From NCBI GenBank assembly GCA_001899685.1, contig MKWG01000002.1:41940-105939 (forward strand): a DNA stretch of 64,000 bases, written 5' to 3'. This DNA is from Sphingobacteriales bacterium 44-15 (lineage in GTDB: Bacteria; Bacteroidota; Bacteroidia; Chitinophagales; Chitinophagaceae). Numbering within the stretch: the first letter of the stretch is position 1; each line of letters begins with the position of its first letter. Shown here piece after piece: positions 41,993-50,968 of this stretch. The translations under genes were made by a program, and so were the position numbers. Under the pieces are notes generated by a model. The model was not told where the DNA came from, made no database searches, and saw nothing but the letters and a program-made list of their open reading frames with translations.

Positions 41993-42811
41993 ATGCGTTT
42001 TAATATTGCTATTCTAATTCTGCTTTTTTCTGCTTCGATATTTAGCTGCCGCAGCTCCAGGAAGCTGCAGTCGGCCATGTCAAAAAACGATACTACCATA
42101 ACAGTAGTGGTGAACCCTGCCGAAAACGATTCTGTGAAGCTGGTTGCCGCCGCCCTGGAAAAAATACAGGGCAATCATATTGATTTCAATACTTTTTCGT
42201 CGAAGATCAAAGTAAATTACCAGGATAGCAAACAAAGAAATTATGACTTCAATGCTTTTGTGCGCATACGAAAAGACAGTGTAATATGGATATCGGTGAT
42301 AGCAGCCCTGGGCATTGAAGCGTTCAAAGTATATATCACACCCGACAGTGTAAAAATTATTGATAAGCTGGACAAAACAGTGCAATACCGGTCTGTTAAT
42401 TATATCAGGGAACTGATAAAGCTTCCTGTAGACTTCTATACCGTGCAGGATATCATTGTAGGCAACCCCGTATTTTTTGATACTACTAATGTATTGACCT
42501 ACCGGGAAACTGAAAATTCCGTTTCACTGTCCACTTCCGATGAGTTTTTTAAGCAATTGCTCACGTTGAGAAGAAATGATTTTGCAATGCTGCACAGCAA
42601 GCTGGATGATGTGGATGTAAGCAGGAACCGCACCGCTGATTTTACTTACGAAGATTATGCCCCCGTGAGCAACAGGCAGGTAGCTCTTGAGAGGAAGATA
42701 TCCGTATCCGAAAAGACAAGGCTTGAAATAAACCTTGAGCTTAAACAACCGGAATTTGATAAACCGCTGAACTTTCCCTTCAATGTACCAAAGAATTACA
42801 AGGTGAAATAA
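41993..42811 (+). CDS. DUF4292 lipoprotein (LolA-like fold)
   Basis: 272 residues with a lipoprotein signal (lipobox IFSC, Cys19). The middle is a LolA/LppX-like half-barrel pattern: FNTFSSKIKVNYQDSKQRNY, KDSVIWISVIAALGIEAFKV, ITPDSVKIIDKLDKTVQY. The family DUF4292 is typical of Bacteroidota and sits between dut and an EnvC-like gene in many genomes, as here. It is probably anchored in the outer or inner membrane facing the periplasm. A lipid-carrier role is inferred from the fold only. The EnvC-like gene follows 83 bp downstream. Confidence 0.85.
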   Translation: MRFNIAILILLFSASIFSCRSSRKLQSAMSKNDTTITVVVNPAENDSVKLVAAALEKIQGNHIDFNTFSSKIKVNYQDSKQRNYDFNAFVRIRKDSVIWISVIAALGIEAFKVYITPDSVKIIDKLDKTVQYRSVNYIRELIKLPVDFYTVQDIIVGNPVFFDTTNVLTYRETENSVSLSTSDEFFKQLLTLRRNDFAMLHSKLDDVDVSRNRTADFTYEDYAPVSNRQVALERKISVSEKTRLEINLELKQPEFDKPLNFPFNVPKNYKVK

Positions 42812-42894
42812 TTTTAACAAAAAACAGGGCAATCCTTTGAAGATACCTTCGTTATTTGCGAATATAACCCTTTACTCATACTAAATTTTAAGGC

Positions 42895-44199
42895 ATGCGT
42901 AACTTGTTTTTTCTGGCATTTGCCGCATTCATGACATTGCAGGTAACCTCCGGGTTTGCACAAAGCCGGGATGAGCTGGAAACGCAGAGAAAGCAGATAC
43001 AGCAGGAAATAGAAGAGCTCAGGCAGTCGCAGAACAGCGTAAAGAAAAGCAAGAAAGAAAGCCTGGATCAACTGGCGCGCATTAAAAACCTCATAAGAAA
43101 ACGCGATGCCATTATTGAAACCATCAACCGCCAGGTTAAACTGATAGATAACGATATTTTTACCAATAACCGGGAGATCTACCGGCTCACCAAAGAGCTG
43201 GACACACTGAAGGCGCAGTATGCCAAAACCATTGAATACGCTTATAAGAACCGGAGCAGCTACGATATGCTCAATTTTATTTTCTCGGCCGTAAGCTTTA
43301 ACGATGCCATTAAAAGGATAACCTACCTCAAATCATACAGGGACTATCGCGCAAAGCAGGTAGATAATATTCTAAGGACCCACCAGTTGCTGGAGCAAAA
43401 AAACCAGACGCTTGCACAAAACAAAGAGCTCAAGGCAAAAACACTGGAAGAGCAAAGTGAGCAGATGAAAAAACTGGAGACGGAAAGAAAACAAAAAGAT
43501 GCAGTACTTTCCAACCTGAAGCAGAAGGAAAATGAGCTGGAGAAACAGCTTATTGCCAAAAGAAAATCTGAAAACAGCATTAAAAATTCCATTGCAGCTA
43601 TAATCAAAAGGGAAATCATTGCAGCGGAAAAAGCAGAAAAAGCCAAAAGAGAAGCTGCTGCCAAAGCCGCCGCTGCCGCCGGCACAGGCAAAATCGTTAC
43701 AGCAGGGTCTGCTGCCTCCACTACCGCCAGGGCAAGCAACAAACTGGAAAACACACCTGAGGTGACAGCTGTTTCCATGGGTTTTGAAAACAACCGCAGG
43801 AAGCTGCCGTGGCCGGTAGGCAAAGGAGAAATTACCGGGCAATTCGGAAGACATAAGATCGAAGGCACTACCTTATATGAAGACAACATAGGCATCTACA
43901 TCCAAACAGAAATTGGTATGCCTGTAAAAGCAGTATATGAGGGATCTGTTTCAGCAGTTCACAACCTGGCCGGCGCCACAGCCATCACTATCCGCCACGG
44001 GAAATACCTGACCACCTATTATAACCTTTCTTCTGCTGCCGTAAATAAAGGAGATGAAGTGAAACTGGGGCAAATTATCGGTAAAGCAGCAGAGTCGGAA
44101 GACGAAGACGGTGTAGGCAAAATACTTTTCGTTGTAAACGTTGTTGTCGGAGAAAACCCTAAATATCTTAATCCTGAAGACTGGATAAAGCCACGCTGA
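42895..44199 (+). CDS. EnvC-like murein hydrolase activator (degenerate M23)
   Basis: 434 residues with a signal peptide (about 1-23, ending GFAQ). A long coiled coil of about 230 residues rich in K, E and Q follows, then an Ala/Thr-rich linker. The C-terminal LytM/M23 domain starts LPWPVGKGEITGQFGRHKIE. The zinc-ligand Asp of active enzymes (GIDI) is Tyr here (NIGIYIQT), and the final HxH is replaced (YLTTYYNLSS). Catalysis is therefore unlikely; like E. coli EnvC it would activate amidases at the division site. Its place after dut and the DUF4292 gene is the usual order in Bacteroidota. Confidence 0.87.
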   Translation: MRNLFFLAFAAFMTLQVTSGFAQSRDELETQRKQIQQEIEELRQSQNSVKKSKKESLDQLARIKNLIRKRDAIIETINRQVKLIDNDIFTNNREIYRLTKELDTLKAQYAKTIEYAYKNRSSYDMLNFIFSAVSFNDAIKRITYLKSYRDYRAKQVDNILRTHQLLEQKNQTLAQNKELKAKTLEEQSEQMKKLETERKQKDAVLSNLKQKENELEKQLIAKRKSENSIKNSIAAIIKREIIAAEKAEKAKREAAAKAAAAAGTGKIVTAGSAASTTARASNKLENTPEVTAVSMGFENNRRKLPWPVGKGEITGQFGRHKIEGTTLYEDNIGIYIQTEIGMPVKAVYEGSVSAVHNLAGATAITIRHGKYLTTYYNLSSAAVNKGDEVKLGQIIGKAAESEDEDGVGKILFVVNVVVGENPKYLNPEDWIKPR

Positions 44200-44263
44200 T
44201 GGAATGAGTATCAAATCACTATAAGCTTCTCCTGAATTTGTTATATTTCTTTGTGAGAAGTGA

Positions 44264-44296
44264 GACGATAAAAGTGAGTATCTCACATTTATCGTC
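44264..44296. repeat. GTGAGACGATAAA hairpin repeat
   Basis: GACGATAAAAGTGAG pairs with CTCACATTTATCGTC. It is followed by further copies of the ACGTTTGACATAA / TTATCGTCTC type up to about 44345. Similar GTGAGA-type hairpins lie after the DUF4403 gene (about 50250-50297) and before the SPFH gene (55334-55369). Confidence 0.55.
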
Positions 44297-44405
44297 TGCC
44301 GTTTCACGTTTGACATAACACCTTTATCGTCTCATTTTTCACGATCAACGCAGCATTGCACACTTTACATGGAATAAGTTATACTTACTGTTCAAAAAAG
44401 GCTAT

Positions 44406-45785
44406 ATGAATAGATATTGTTTGTTTTTGCTGTGCTGCATCACCGGCCTTATCTCCTGTCATCTTCCAAAATCAAATAATGATATGCAGTTTGCGGAAAC
44501 ACAGCTTACCACAGACAAACAGGGACATTTTCTGAATTCCACACAGGTTTTTTCCCCAGACGACTCATGGATAGTATATGATACCAGGAATGATGACGGA
44601 GGAATAGGCGTTACAGGGACCATAGCAATAGTGAAAGTAAGCAACGGAGAAATAACACCGCTATACCATACTGCCAACCAGACCAAATACGGACCGGGAG
44701 TAGGCGCAGCAACATTTAATCCTAAAGAAAACATGGTATTGTTCATTCACGGTATACGCAACGCGGATGCAGCAAACCCTTATGGCTTTGCCCGCAGGAC
44801 TGCTGTAGCCGTTTATACGGACAAACCTTCTCAACCCGTTTTTATGGATGCCCGCGATGTAACGCTGCCTTTCACGGCAGGCGCCTTGCGTGGAGGCACA
44901 CATGCCTATACATGGAGCGGCGACGCACAATGGCTTTGCTTTACCTATAATGATTATATCATTGACCAGCTTGGTAAAAGGGATAGTTCCGTCAAAGACC
45001 TCCGGACGATAGCGGTAATGGCCCCCGGTCATGTAACAGTTCCGGATGATCCCTCCTTTGAAAACAACAGCGGTGAAAAATTTGCCGCAGTGGTGGCCAC
45101 AGTAACTGAAAATCCCGCGCCGGGAAGCGATGAAATAGACAAAGCATTTGACGAAGGATGGATTGGCAAAAACGGCTACCAAAAAGCCGATGGCACACAG
45201 CAGCGCAGGGCTGTTGCCTTCCAGGGAAATGTGCGGGATGCAAACGGCAAGACCATTACCGAAGTTTTTGTCAGCGATATCCCTGATGATATTACGCATG
45301 CAGCTCCCGGAAAACCGCTTGAAGGCACCACAACAACAAGACCTAATGTGCCTGCAGGAGTCACTCAACGAAGGATCACTTTTACAAAGCATGGGATTGA
45401 AGGACCGAGGCACTGGTTAAAATCAACTTCAGACGGAGGTTCCATCTTCTTCACAGCAAAAGACAGCGCCGGCGTTGTACAGATATGCGCCGTATCCCCT
45501 AACGGCGGCGCAATACGACAGATCACACACAACGGTTTCCCGGTGGAAGGCCCTATCAATGTAAGTCCCGACGATAAGTACATCGCTTATATTGCTGATA
45601 ATAGTGTATTTGCCACCGATATCAAAACCGGGGAATCTTTCCGGCTGACAGAACGGTCAGCAGATGATACCAAACCTGCAGGCGCCGCTATATGGTCAAA
45701 CGACGGAAAAACGATCGCTTTCAATCGCCGGATAAAAGACGGAGATAGCCGTTTTTTCCAGATCTTTTTGTTAAAGCGAAAGTAA
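44406..45785 (+). CDS. DUF3748 (YidR-like) beta-propeller lipoprotein
   Basis: 459 residues with a lipoprotein signal (lipobox LISC, Cys18). WD40/PD40-like repeats are visible as FSPDDSWIVYDTRNDDGG, FNPKENMVLFIHG, ISPDDKYIAY-like (VSPDDKYIAYIADN) and SNDGKTIAFNRR. The block GPGVGAATFNPKE with GTHAYTWSGDAQWLCFTYND is characteristic of DUF3748, the family of E. coli YidR. It is probably a periplasmic TolB-like propeller of unknown ligand. It stands alone between a hairpin repeat and a MITE-like element. Confidence 0.8.
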   Translation: MNRYCLFLLCCITGLISCHLPKSNNDMQFAETQLTTDKQGHFLNSTQVFSPDDSWIVYDTRNDDGGIGVTGTIAIVKVSNGEITPLYHTANQTKYGPGVGAATFNPKENMVLFIHGIRNADAANPYGFARRTAVAVYTDKPSQPVFMDARDVTLPFTAGALRGGTHAYTWSGDAQWLCFTYNDYIIDQLGKRDSSVKDLRTIAVMAPGHVTVPDDPSFENNSGEKFAAVVATVTENPAPGSDEIDKAFDEGWIGKNGYQKADGTQQRRAVAFQGNVRDANGKTITEVFVSDIPDDITHAAPGKPLEGTTTTRPNVPAGVTQRRITFTKHGIEGPRHWLKSTSDGGSIFFTAKDSAGVVQICAVSPNGGAIRQITHNGFPVEGPINVSPDDKYIAYIADNSVFATDIKTGESFRLTERSADDTKPAGAAIWSNDGKTIAFNRRIKDGDSRFFQIFLLKRK

Positions 45786-45795
45786 AATAGTTTGA

Positions 45796-46074
45796 GTGCA
45801 TTCCACATTTTCGCAGTAAGCTATTTTATCAGTTCACTCATTAGATATTACGTTTTAACCCTGTCTGGACGCGCCGGCGGACTTATCACCTTAGTAAAAA
45901 AGCTAATTGTTAACTCAACCTTATTACATTATTTCTCCCGGCAGAAGGTAATAAGGCAGGACATGTCTGGTATAGACCTGTTACTTAGGTAATAATGTTC
46001 CTGGAGTACATGGTAAACCTTAGAAAGCGAACATTATCTGTATTCCTGTTTTGAAACGACAATTTGGAATGCAC
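45796..46074. mobile_element. Longer relative of the MITE-like family, copy 5
   Basis: The ends GTGCATTCCACATTTTCG (45796-45813) and the inverse of GTGCATTCCAAATTGTCG (46057-46074) match at 16 of 18. Read outward they resemble the family end (GGGTGCATTCCAAATTGTCG versus GGGCGCATTTCAATTTTTCG). ATAGTTT flanks both sides within two bases of the ends. The 279-bp body has no convincing ORF. It accounts for most of the 342-bp gap 45786-46127. Confidence 0.55.
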
Positions 46075-46127
46075 CCGATAGTTTTGTCCTGCCCGGATTA
46101 TTTGCTATCTTACTCTAAACTAAAGCC

Positions 46128-46511
46128 ATGTCGGGAACAGCAAAAATAGTACTGGGCATTATTTCTATTCTGCCGCTGTGTTTTCTTGCCATTTATTTTT
46201 TCTTTTTCATTAGCTTTTTCTTTACCAGCATGGGGCATGGTATGCAGCAACCTCCTGAGCTTAACCAGGCATTTCCTGAAAATTTCATGAGCAATATGGT
46301 ATGGCTCTTTTTATTGATAATACTTACGGCGCTGCTTTCTCTCGGCCTGCTCATTTACTATATTGTGCACGTGGTGAATAACAACCGGATTGACAGTACC
46401 GAAAGAATAATATGGGTACTGGTATTTGTTTTGGCCGGAATGGTAGGTTTTCCTGTATATTGGTATATGCGTATCTGGAAGCAGCGGCCTGTACCGCCCG
46501 CACAATCATAG
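46128..46511 (+). CDS. Small membrane protein, PLDc_N-like
   Basis: 127 residues with three hydrophobic segments: about 7-33 (IVLGIISILPLCFLAIYFFF), 55-82 (MVWLFLLIILTALLSLGLLI) and 93-113 (IIWVLVFVLAGMVGFPVYWY). The last, ending PVYWYMRIW, resembles the short phospholipase D N-terminal-like (PLDc_N) membrane segment found in many small proteins. No catalytic residues are seen and the function is unknown. It is convergent with dnaK, and a dnaK terminator lies between them. Confidence 0.65.
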   Translation: MSGTAKIVLGIISILPLCFLAIYFFFFISFFFTSMGHGMQQPPELNQAFPENFMSNMVWLFLLIILTALLSLGLLIYYIVHVVNNNRIDSTERIIWVLVFVLAGMVGFPVYWYMRIWKQRPVPPAQS

Positions 46512-46619
46512 CCTCCTTTATACAACCGGGGTAGCGCCGATGGTGCAGAAAACCCGATATATCCAATTATCTCCTTAAAGGGTTATCGCCTCTTATCTAT
46601 CGTTTTTCTCCGCAGTCCG

Positions 46620-46647
46620 AAAAAAAACCCTCCGCTTATGCGAAGGG
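46620..46647 (-). terminator. Intrinsic terminator of dnaK
   Basis: Minus strand: CCCTTCGC pairs with GCGGAGGG (one mismatch) around a short loop, followed by eight T. It lies about 30 bp after the dnaK stop codon. Confidence 0.85.
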
Positions 46648-46678
46648 CTCATTGTCTTATACTAATATATCGTACCGG

Positions 46679-48586
46679 CTATTTCACTTCTTCAAATTCA
46701 GCGTCGGTCACATTATCGCCGGCAGCAGTATTTGCACCTTCAGGCTGCTGGGGGCCTGTGCCGGTATTTGCCTGAGCATTGCCCTGCTGCGCCTTATATA
46801 TTTCTTCAGATGCTGCAGTCCATGCAGTATTCATTTCAGCCATCGCTGTATCAATACCCGCCACGTCCTGCTGCTTATGTGCATCTTTCAGCTTATTCAG
46901 CGCTGTCTCAATAGGCGCCTTCTTATCTGCAGGGATTTTATCTCCAAACTCTTTTAATTGTTTTTCAGTCTGGAAAATAAGGCTGTCGGCCTGGTTGATC
47001 TTATCCACCTTTTCACGGGCTTCCTTATCTGTGGCTTCATTGGCTTTAGCCTCCGCTTTCATTTTCTCTACTTCTTCTTTGCTCAGCCCGCTACCTGCTT
47101 CGATCCTTATCTTTTGCTCTTTGCCGGTTCCCTTATCTTTTGCAGTAACATTAAGAATACCATTAGCATCTATATCAAATATCACTTCAATCTGCGGAAC
47201 GCCACGTGGAGCCGGAGGTATACCGTCGAGGTTGAACATACCCAGGCTCTTGTTTTGTGAAGCCATCGGGCGCTCACCCTGCAGTACATGTATCTGCACA
47301 CCGGGCTGATTGTCTGATGCCGTTGAAAACACTTCAGACTTTTTAGTAGGTATGGTAGTATTGGAATCAATCAGGCGGGTCATTACACCACCCATGGTTT
47401 CAATACCAAGAGAAAGCGGCGTTACATCAAGCAGCAATACATCTTTTACTTCTCCTGTCAGTACCGCACCCTGTATACCGGCGCCGATTGCCACCACTTC
47501 ATCCGGGTTAACTCCTTTATTAGGCTTCTTCCCAAAGAATTTCTCAACAATTTCCTGTACTTTAGGTATGCGTGTGCTACCTCCCACCAGTATCACTTCA
47601 TCAATCTGAGAAGTGCTCATACCGGCATCTCTCAGCGCCTGTTCACAAGGCTTCAGGCATCTCTCAAATAAACTATCTGATAACTGCTCAAATTTCGCAC
47701 GGCTCAATTTCCTCACCAGGTGTTTGGGCACCCCATCAACTGCTGTAACATAAGGCAGGTTGATCTCTGTTTCGCTGGAAGAGGACAACTCTACTTTTGC
47801 TTTTTCAGCAGCCTCTTTCAAACGTTGCAGTGCCATGGGATCTTTACGAAGATCAATATTTTCATCTTTTTTGAACTCATCTGCCAGCCAGTCAATGATC
47901 ACCTTATCAAAGTCATCACCGCCGAGGTGTGTATCGCCGTTAGTGGATTTTACTTCAAACACTCCATCGCCCAGTTCCAGGATAGATATATCGAAAGTAC
48001 CACCTCCAAGGTCGAATACCGCAATCTTTTCATCTTTATGCTTCTTATCCAAACCATAAGCCAGGGCAGCGGCAGTTGGCTCGTTTACGATACGACGGAC
48101 TGTAAGCCCGGCAATTTCACCGGCCTCCTTGGTAGCCTGGCGCTGAGCGTCGTTAAAGTAGGCAGGAACTGTGATAACGGCTTCTGATACTTCCTGACCG
48201 AGATAATCCTCAGCGGTCTTCTTCATTTTCTGCAAAATCATAGCAGATATTTCCTGTGGAGTGTATAATCTGCCCTCAATATCTATACGCACCGTATTAT
48301 TATCACCCTTCACCACCTTATAGCTGATATGCTTTATCTCTTCTGTCACCTCATCATAGCGGCGCCCCATAAAGCGTTTTACTGACATTATGGTATTGAC
48401 CGGGTTGGTGATGGCCTGACGTTTAGCCGGGTCACCCACTTTCCGTTCCCCGTTTTTAAGAAAGGCAACGACAGAAGGCGTAGTGCGGCGGCCTTCATCG
48501 TTAGCTATTACTACGGGTTCGTTTCCCTCCATAACAGCTACGCAGCTATTGGTAGTGCCGAGGTCTATTCCTATTATTTTTCCCAT
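46679..48586 (-). CDS. dnaK: Molecular chaperone DnaK (Hsp70)
   Basis: 635 residues, full length. ATPase motifs: [17 protein letters not shown] at the start, [37 protein letters not shown] and [15 protein letters not shown]. The substrate-binding domain starts around [20 protein letters not shown]. The helical lid is followed by a Q/A/G-rich tail ending DAEFEEVK, a variant of the EEVD-like end. It folds client proteins with DnaJ and GrpE, which are not in this window. The gene is monocistronic with its own terminator and divergent from the DUF4403 lipoprotein gene. No CIRCE-like inverted repeat was seen in the 214-bp upstream gap. Confidence 0.98.
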   Translation of the reverse strand: MGKIIGIDLGTTNSCVAVMEGNEPVVIANDEGRRTTPSVVAFLKNGERKVGDPAKRQAITNPVNTIMSVKRFMGRRYDEVTEEIKHISYKVVKGDNNTVRIDIEGRLYTPQEISAMILQKMKKTAEDYLGQEVSEAVITVPAYFNDAQRQATKEAGEIAGLTVRRIVNEPTAAALAYGLDKKHKDEKIAVFDLGGGTFDISILELGDGVFEVKSTNGDTHLGGDDFDKVIIDWLADEFKKDENIDLRKDPMALQRLKEAAEKAKVELSSSSETEINLPYVTAVDGVPKHLVRKLSRAKFEQLSDSLFERCLKPCEQALRDAGMSTSQIDEVILVGGSTRIPKVQEIVEKFFGKKPNKGVNPDEVVAIGAGIQGAVLTGEVKDVLLLDVTPLSLGIETMGGVMTRLIDSNTTIPTKKSEVFSTASDNQPGVQIHVLQGERPMASQNKSLGMFNLDGIPPAPRGVPQIEVIFDIDANGILNVTAKDKGTGKEQKIRIEAGSGLSKEEVEKMKAEAKANEATDKEAREKVDKINQADSLIFQTEKQLKEFGDKIPADKKAPIETALNKLKDAHKQQDVAGIDTAMAEMNTAWTAASEEIYKAQQGNAQANTGTGPQQPEGANTAAGDNVTDAEFEEVK

Positions 48587-48771
48587 ATATTTTAATTGTA
48601 TTTTATAATTTGATTATGTTTAAGATTATAGTCAATCATTATGCCATCAGCAGGAAAAATGAAAAAATGACAGTAGTTTTTTGGAGGTATGTCATATTGA
48701 ATTACCCTGGCAGGCGTCTTTCGGCTCCGGGTCTTTTACCGGCAAATGCCTTTCTTACTGCATTTACGCAA

Positions 48772-48779
48772 TATCTTTG
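48772..48779 (+). promoter_or_regulatory. -7 box TATCTTTG of the DUF4403 gene
   Basis: A perfect TAnnTTTG match, 21 bp upstream of ATG 48801, giving a short leader. It supports the start at 48801 rather than the in-frame codon at 48681. Confidence 0.55.
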
Positions 48780-48800
48780 ACCGATAATCCGCTTATAGTG

Positions 48801-50234
48801 ATGAAAACAAGCCGGCTGTCCTTTTTTACATACTTCGTTATATTGATCCTGAGCGCCTGCAGTAAAAAGATCATTCCCGAAAAGCCGGACCTGGTAAAAA
48901 CTTATTTCTCCCTCGACAGTTTACCCGTAAGCGAAATTGACATTCCCCTGCAGATCAACCTGAAACCGTTTTATGACATTGCAGATAAAAATGTACAGAA
49001 GATCTATGCTTCCGAAGGCTGGCCGAACGAATTTATAGTAGACAACTGCGATACCAGATATATGTACCGTTTTAAACGCGGACCGCTCCGCATTGCTGCC
49101 AACGGAAACACTATAGGCTTCAATTTTACGGGAAGCTATATTATTGCCGGTGCCCAGAGAGTGTGTACCGGAACGGGGAGCGACAGGGTAGCCATTACCC
49201 CCTGGACGCCCACCTGCACCTGTGGCCTGAATGAAGCGGAGCCCAGGGTAGATATAGGCTACAAAGCTTCTCTCCAACTAAAGCCCGGTTATAATATTGC
49301 TGCCAGGCTGCAGCCTCTTGAGCCCAAACCACTGGATAAATGCACCGTTTGCTTCTGGAAACATGATATTACGCCTACAGTAATGAAGCAACTAAAGGAA
49401 CAATTAAAGGATGCAGGCAAAGAAATAGAAGATTCGCTTAACGGGATCAATCTTCGCCCGCAGTTTCAGCAACTGTGGGATATGCTTAACACCTCGGTCA
49501 GGATGTACGATATGGGCTATTTAAAAATTAACCCGGAAAAAATACGGATCAGTACTCTCCACGCAAGGAACGACTCGCTTAATATCTCTGTCGGCATTTC
49601 TGCGCGCCCCCTGATCAGTCTTGCTAAAAGCGCCGACTACAAAACAGTTATACCCGATATCAGCGATTTCAGCCAACGCAGTGGGTTTAACATATATATT
49701 GACGCGATAATGGACTACGATTCGCTTAGCCTGTTGCTGACAAAAGAGCTGAGTGGCAAAAGGATAGATATGGACAAAGTGGGCAAATACATTATCATAG
49801 ACAAATGCATCATTTACGGGGCAGATAATGAACGGCTCATCATAAAGATCCAATTTACCGGGTCGGAAACCGGCATTATGTACCTGACCGGAAAGCCGGT
49901 TTTTGATAAAGAAAAAAATAATATAGCGGTAAAACAGATAGACTTTGATGTAAAGACCAGGGACTTATTGCTCAAAACTGCCAGGTGGCTTTTTAACAGG
50001 AAGATCATTAATGAACTGAATAAATACGCCAGTTTTGATATACAGGGCTATGCCGATACTTTGCGGTCGAAAGTAAGCGCAGCAATGACCAGGGAATGGC
50101 AGAAAGGGATAACTTCTTCGGGAAAAATAAACGGACTCCAGGTCATCAATATTTACCCGTTCAAAAATACTTTTATACTGCGCTGCAACGCAAAAGGAGA
50201 ACTTTCTATACGGGTAGACCAGGTTGCCTTATAG
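48801..50234 (+). CDS. DUF4403 lipoprotein
   Basis: 477 residues from ATG 48801, with a lipoprotein signal (lipobox LSAC, Cys20); the longer frame from 48681 has no signal and runs over the promoter. Recognised features are the N-terminal LPVSEIDIPLQINLKPFYDI, the Cys-rich turn CTGTGSDRVAITPWTPTCTC and C-terminal repeats of extended strands (TGIMYLTGKPVFDKEKNNIA, VKQIDFDVKTRDLLLKTARW). DUF4403 proteins are tubular, BPI/TULIP-like predicted lipoproteins of unknown role, perhaps in lipid handling in the envelope. The gene is divergent from dnaK. Confidence 0.83.
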   Translation: MKTSRLSFFTYFVILILSACSKKIIPEKPDLVKTYFSLDSLPVSEIDIPLQINLKPFYDIADKNVQKIYASEGWPNEFIVDNCDTRYMYRFKRGPLRIAANGNTIGFNFTGSYIIAGAQRVCTGTGSDRVAITPWTPTCTCGLNEAEPRVDIGYKASLQLKPGYNIAARLQPLEPKPLDKCTVCFWKHDITPTVMKQLKEQLKDAGKEIEDSLNGINLRPQFQQLWDMLNTSVRMYDMGYLKINPEKIRISTLHARNDSLNISVGISARPLISLAKSADYKTVIPDISDFSQRSGFNIYIDAIMDYDSLSLLLTKELSGKRIDMDKVGKYIIIDKCIIYGADNERLIIKIQFTGSETGIMYLTGKPVFDKEKNNIAVKQIDFDVKTRDLLLKTARWLFNRKIINELNKYASFDIQGYADTLRSKVSAAMTREWQKGITSSGKINGLQVINIYPFKNTFILRCNAKGELSIRVDQVAL

Positions 50235-50302
50235 TACATGAAAGATGAAAAGTGAGAGGTTAGAAGCTCTCATTCCATATCTCACCTTTAACATCTAACG
50301 TC

Positions 50303-50965
50303 CTATATCTCAAATATGCCATTTTTGATGGCGTATAAAACAAGCCCTACGCGGGAGCGGAGCTTTAATTTTTCAAACAGCGCATCACGATGATCTTCTA
50401 CTCTCCGCTGACTTACAAACATTTTTTCTGCAATCTCTTTATAAGAGAGATCTGAGCATATCAGTCGCAGAAATTCTTTTTCTTTTTCCGTTAAAGGCAC
50501 AGGGTCATCCGGTACATCCATATTCCTGTTTAACCCTCCAATGATCTTTCCCGAAATATACTCTGACAGGTAAAAATTTTTTTCCATCACGGAATTGAGC
50601 GCCAGCAGCAGTTCATCCGGGTCAGCGGATTTCATAATATAACCTTTTGCTCCGGATTTAAGCATTCTTATAATAGCATGATCATCGCTTAGCATTGACA
50701 ACGCCAGCACTTTAACCTGCGGATAATGTTTATACAGCCATTCTGCTGTTTCATACCCGTTCATACCGGGCATATTCACATCCAGCAATACGATCTCAGG
50801 TATAACCTTTTTATTGATTATTTTTTTTAACTCCTCCCCATTTTCCGCTTCAAAGTATACAGTGTAGTCTTCGAACGAATCAATAAGCTTGGCCAGAGCT
50901 GTTCTCAAAAGTGTATGATCATCCACAACAGCTACCTGTATCTTTCTCTTATTATCAGTCATCAT
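50303..50965 (-). CDS. NarL/LuxR-family response regulator
   Basis: 220 residues. The receiver domain (1-125) has the acid pair D15/D16, phosphoacceptor Asp62 (VLLDVNMPGMNG) and Lys112 (GYIMKSADP). The LuxR-type HTH lies at about 155-215 (LTEKEKEFLRLICSDLSYKE followed by IAEKMFVSQRRVEDHRDALF). Phosphorylation by the kinase encoded immediately upstream (3 bp apart) would license DNA binding. The target genes are unknown. A GTGAGAGG-type repeat lies just downstream. Confidence 0.92.
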   Translation of the reverse strand: MMTDNKRKIQVAVVDDHTLLRTALAKLIDSFEDYTVYFEAENGEELKKIINKKVIPEIVLLDVNMPGMNGYETAEWLYKHYPQVKVLALSMLSDDHAIIRMLKSGAKGYIMKSADPDELLLALNSVMEKNFYLSEYISGKIIGGLNRNMDVPDDPVPLTEKEKEFLRLICSDLSYKEIAEKMFVSQRRVEDHRDALFEKLKLRSRVGLVLYAIKNGIFEI

Positions 50966-50968
50966 TAA

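Noticed and set aside
44661..45413. 250-residue minus-strand ORF
   Set aside because: Antisense to the DUF3748 gene, which has a lipoprotein signal and clear propeller repeats; the antisense ORF has neither.
45792..45992. 66-residue plus-strand ORF
   Set aside because: It lies inside the long MITE-like copy 5 and begins within its terminal repeat.
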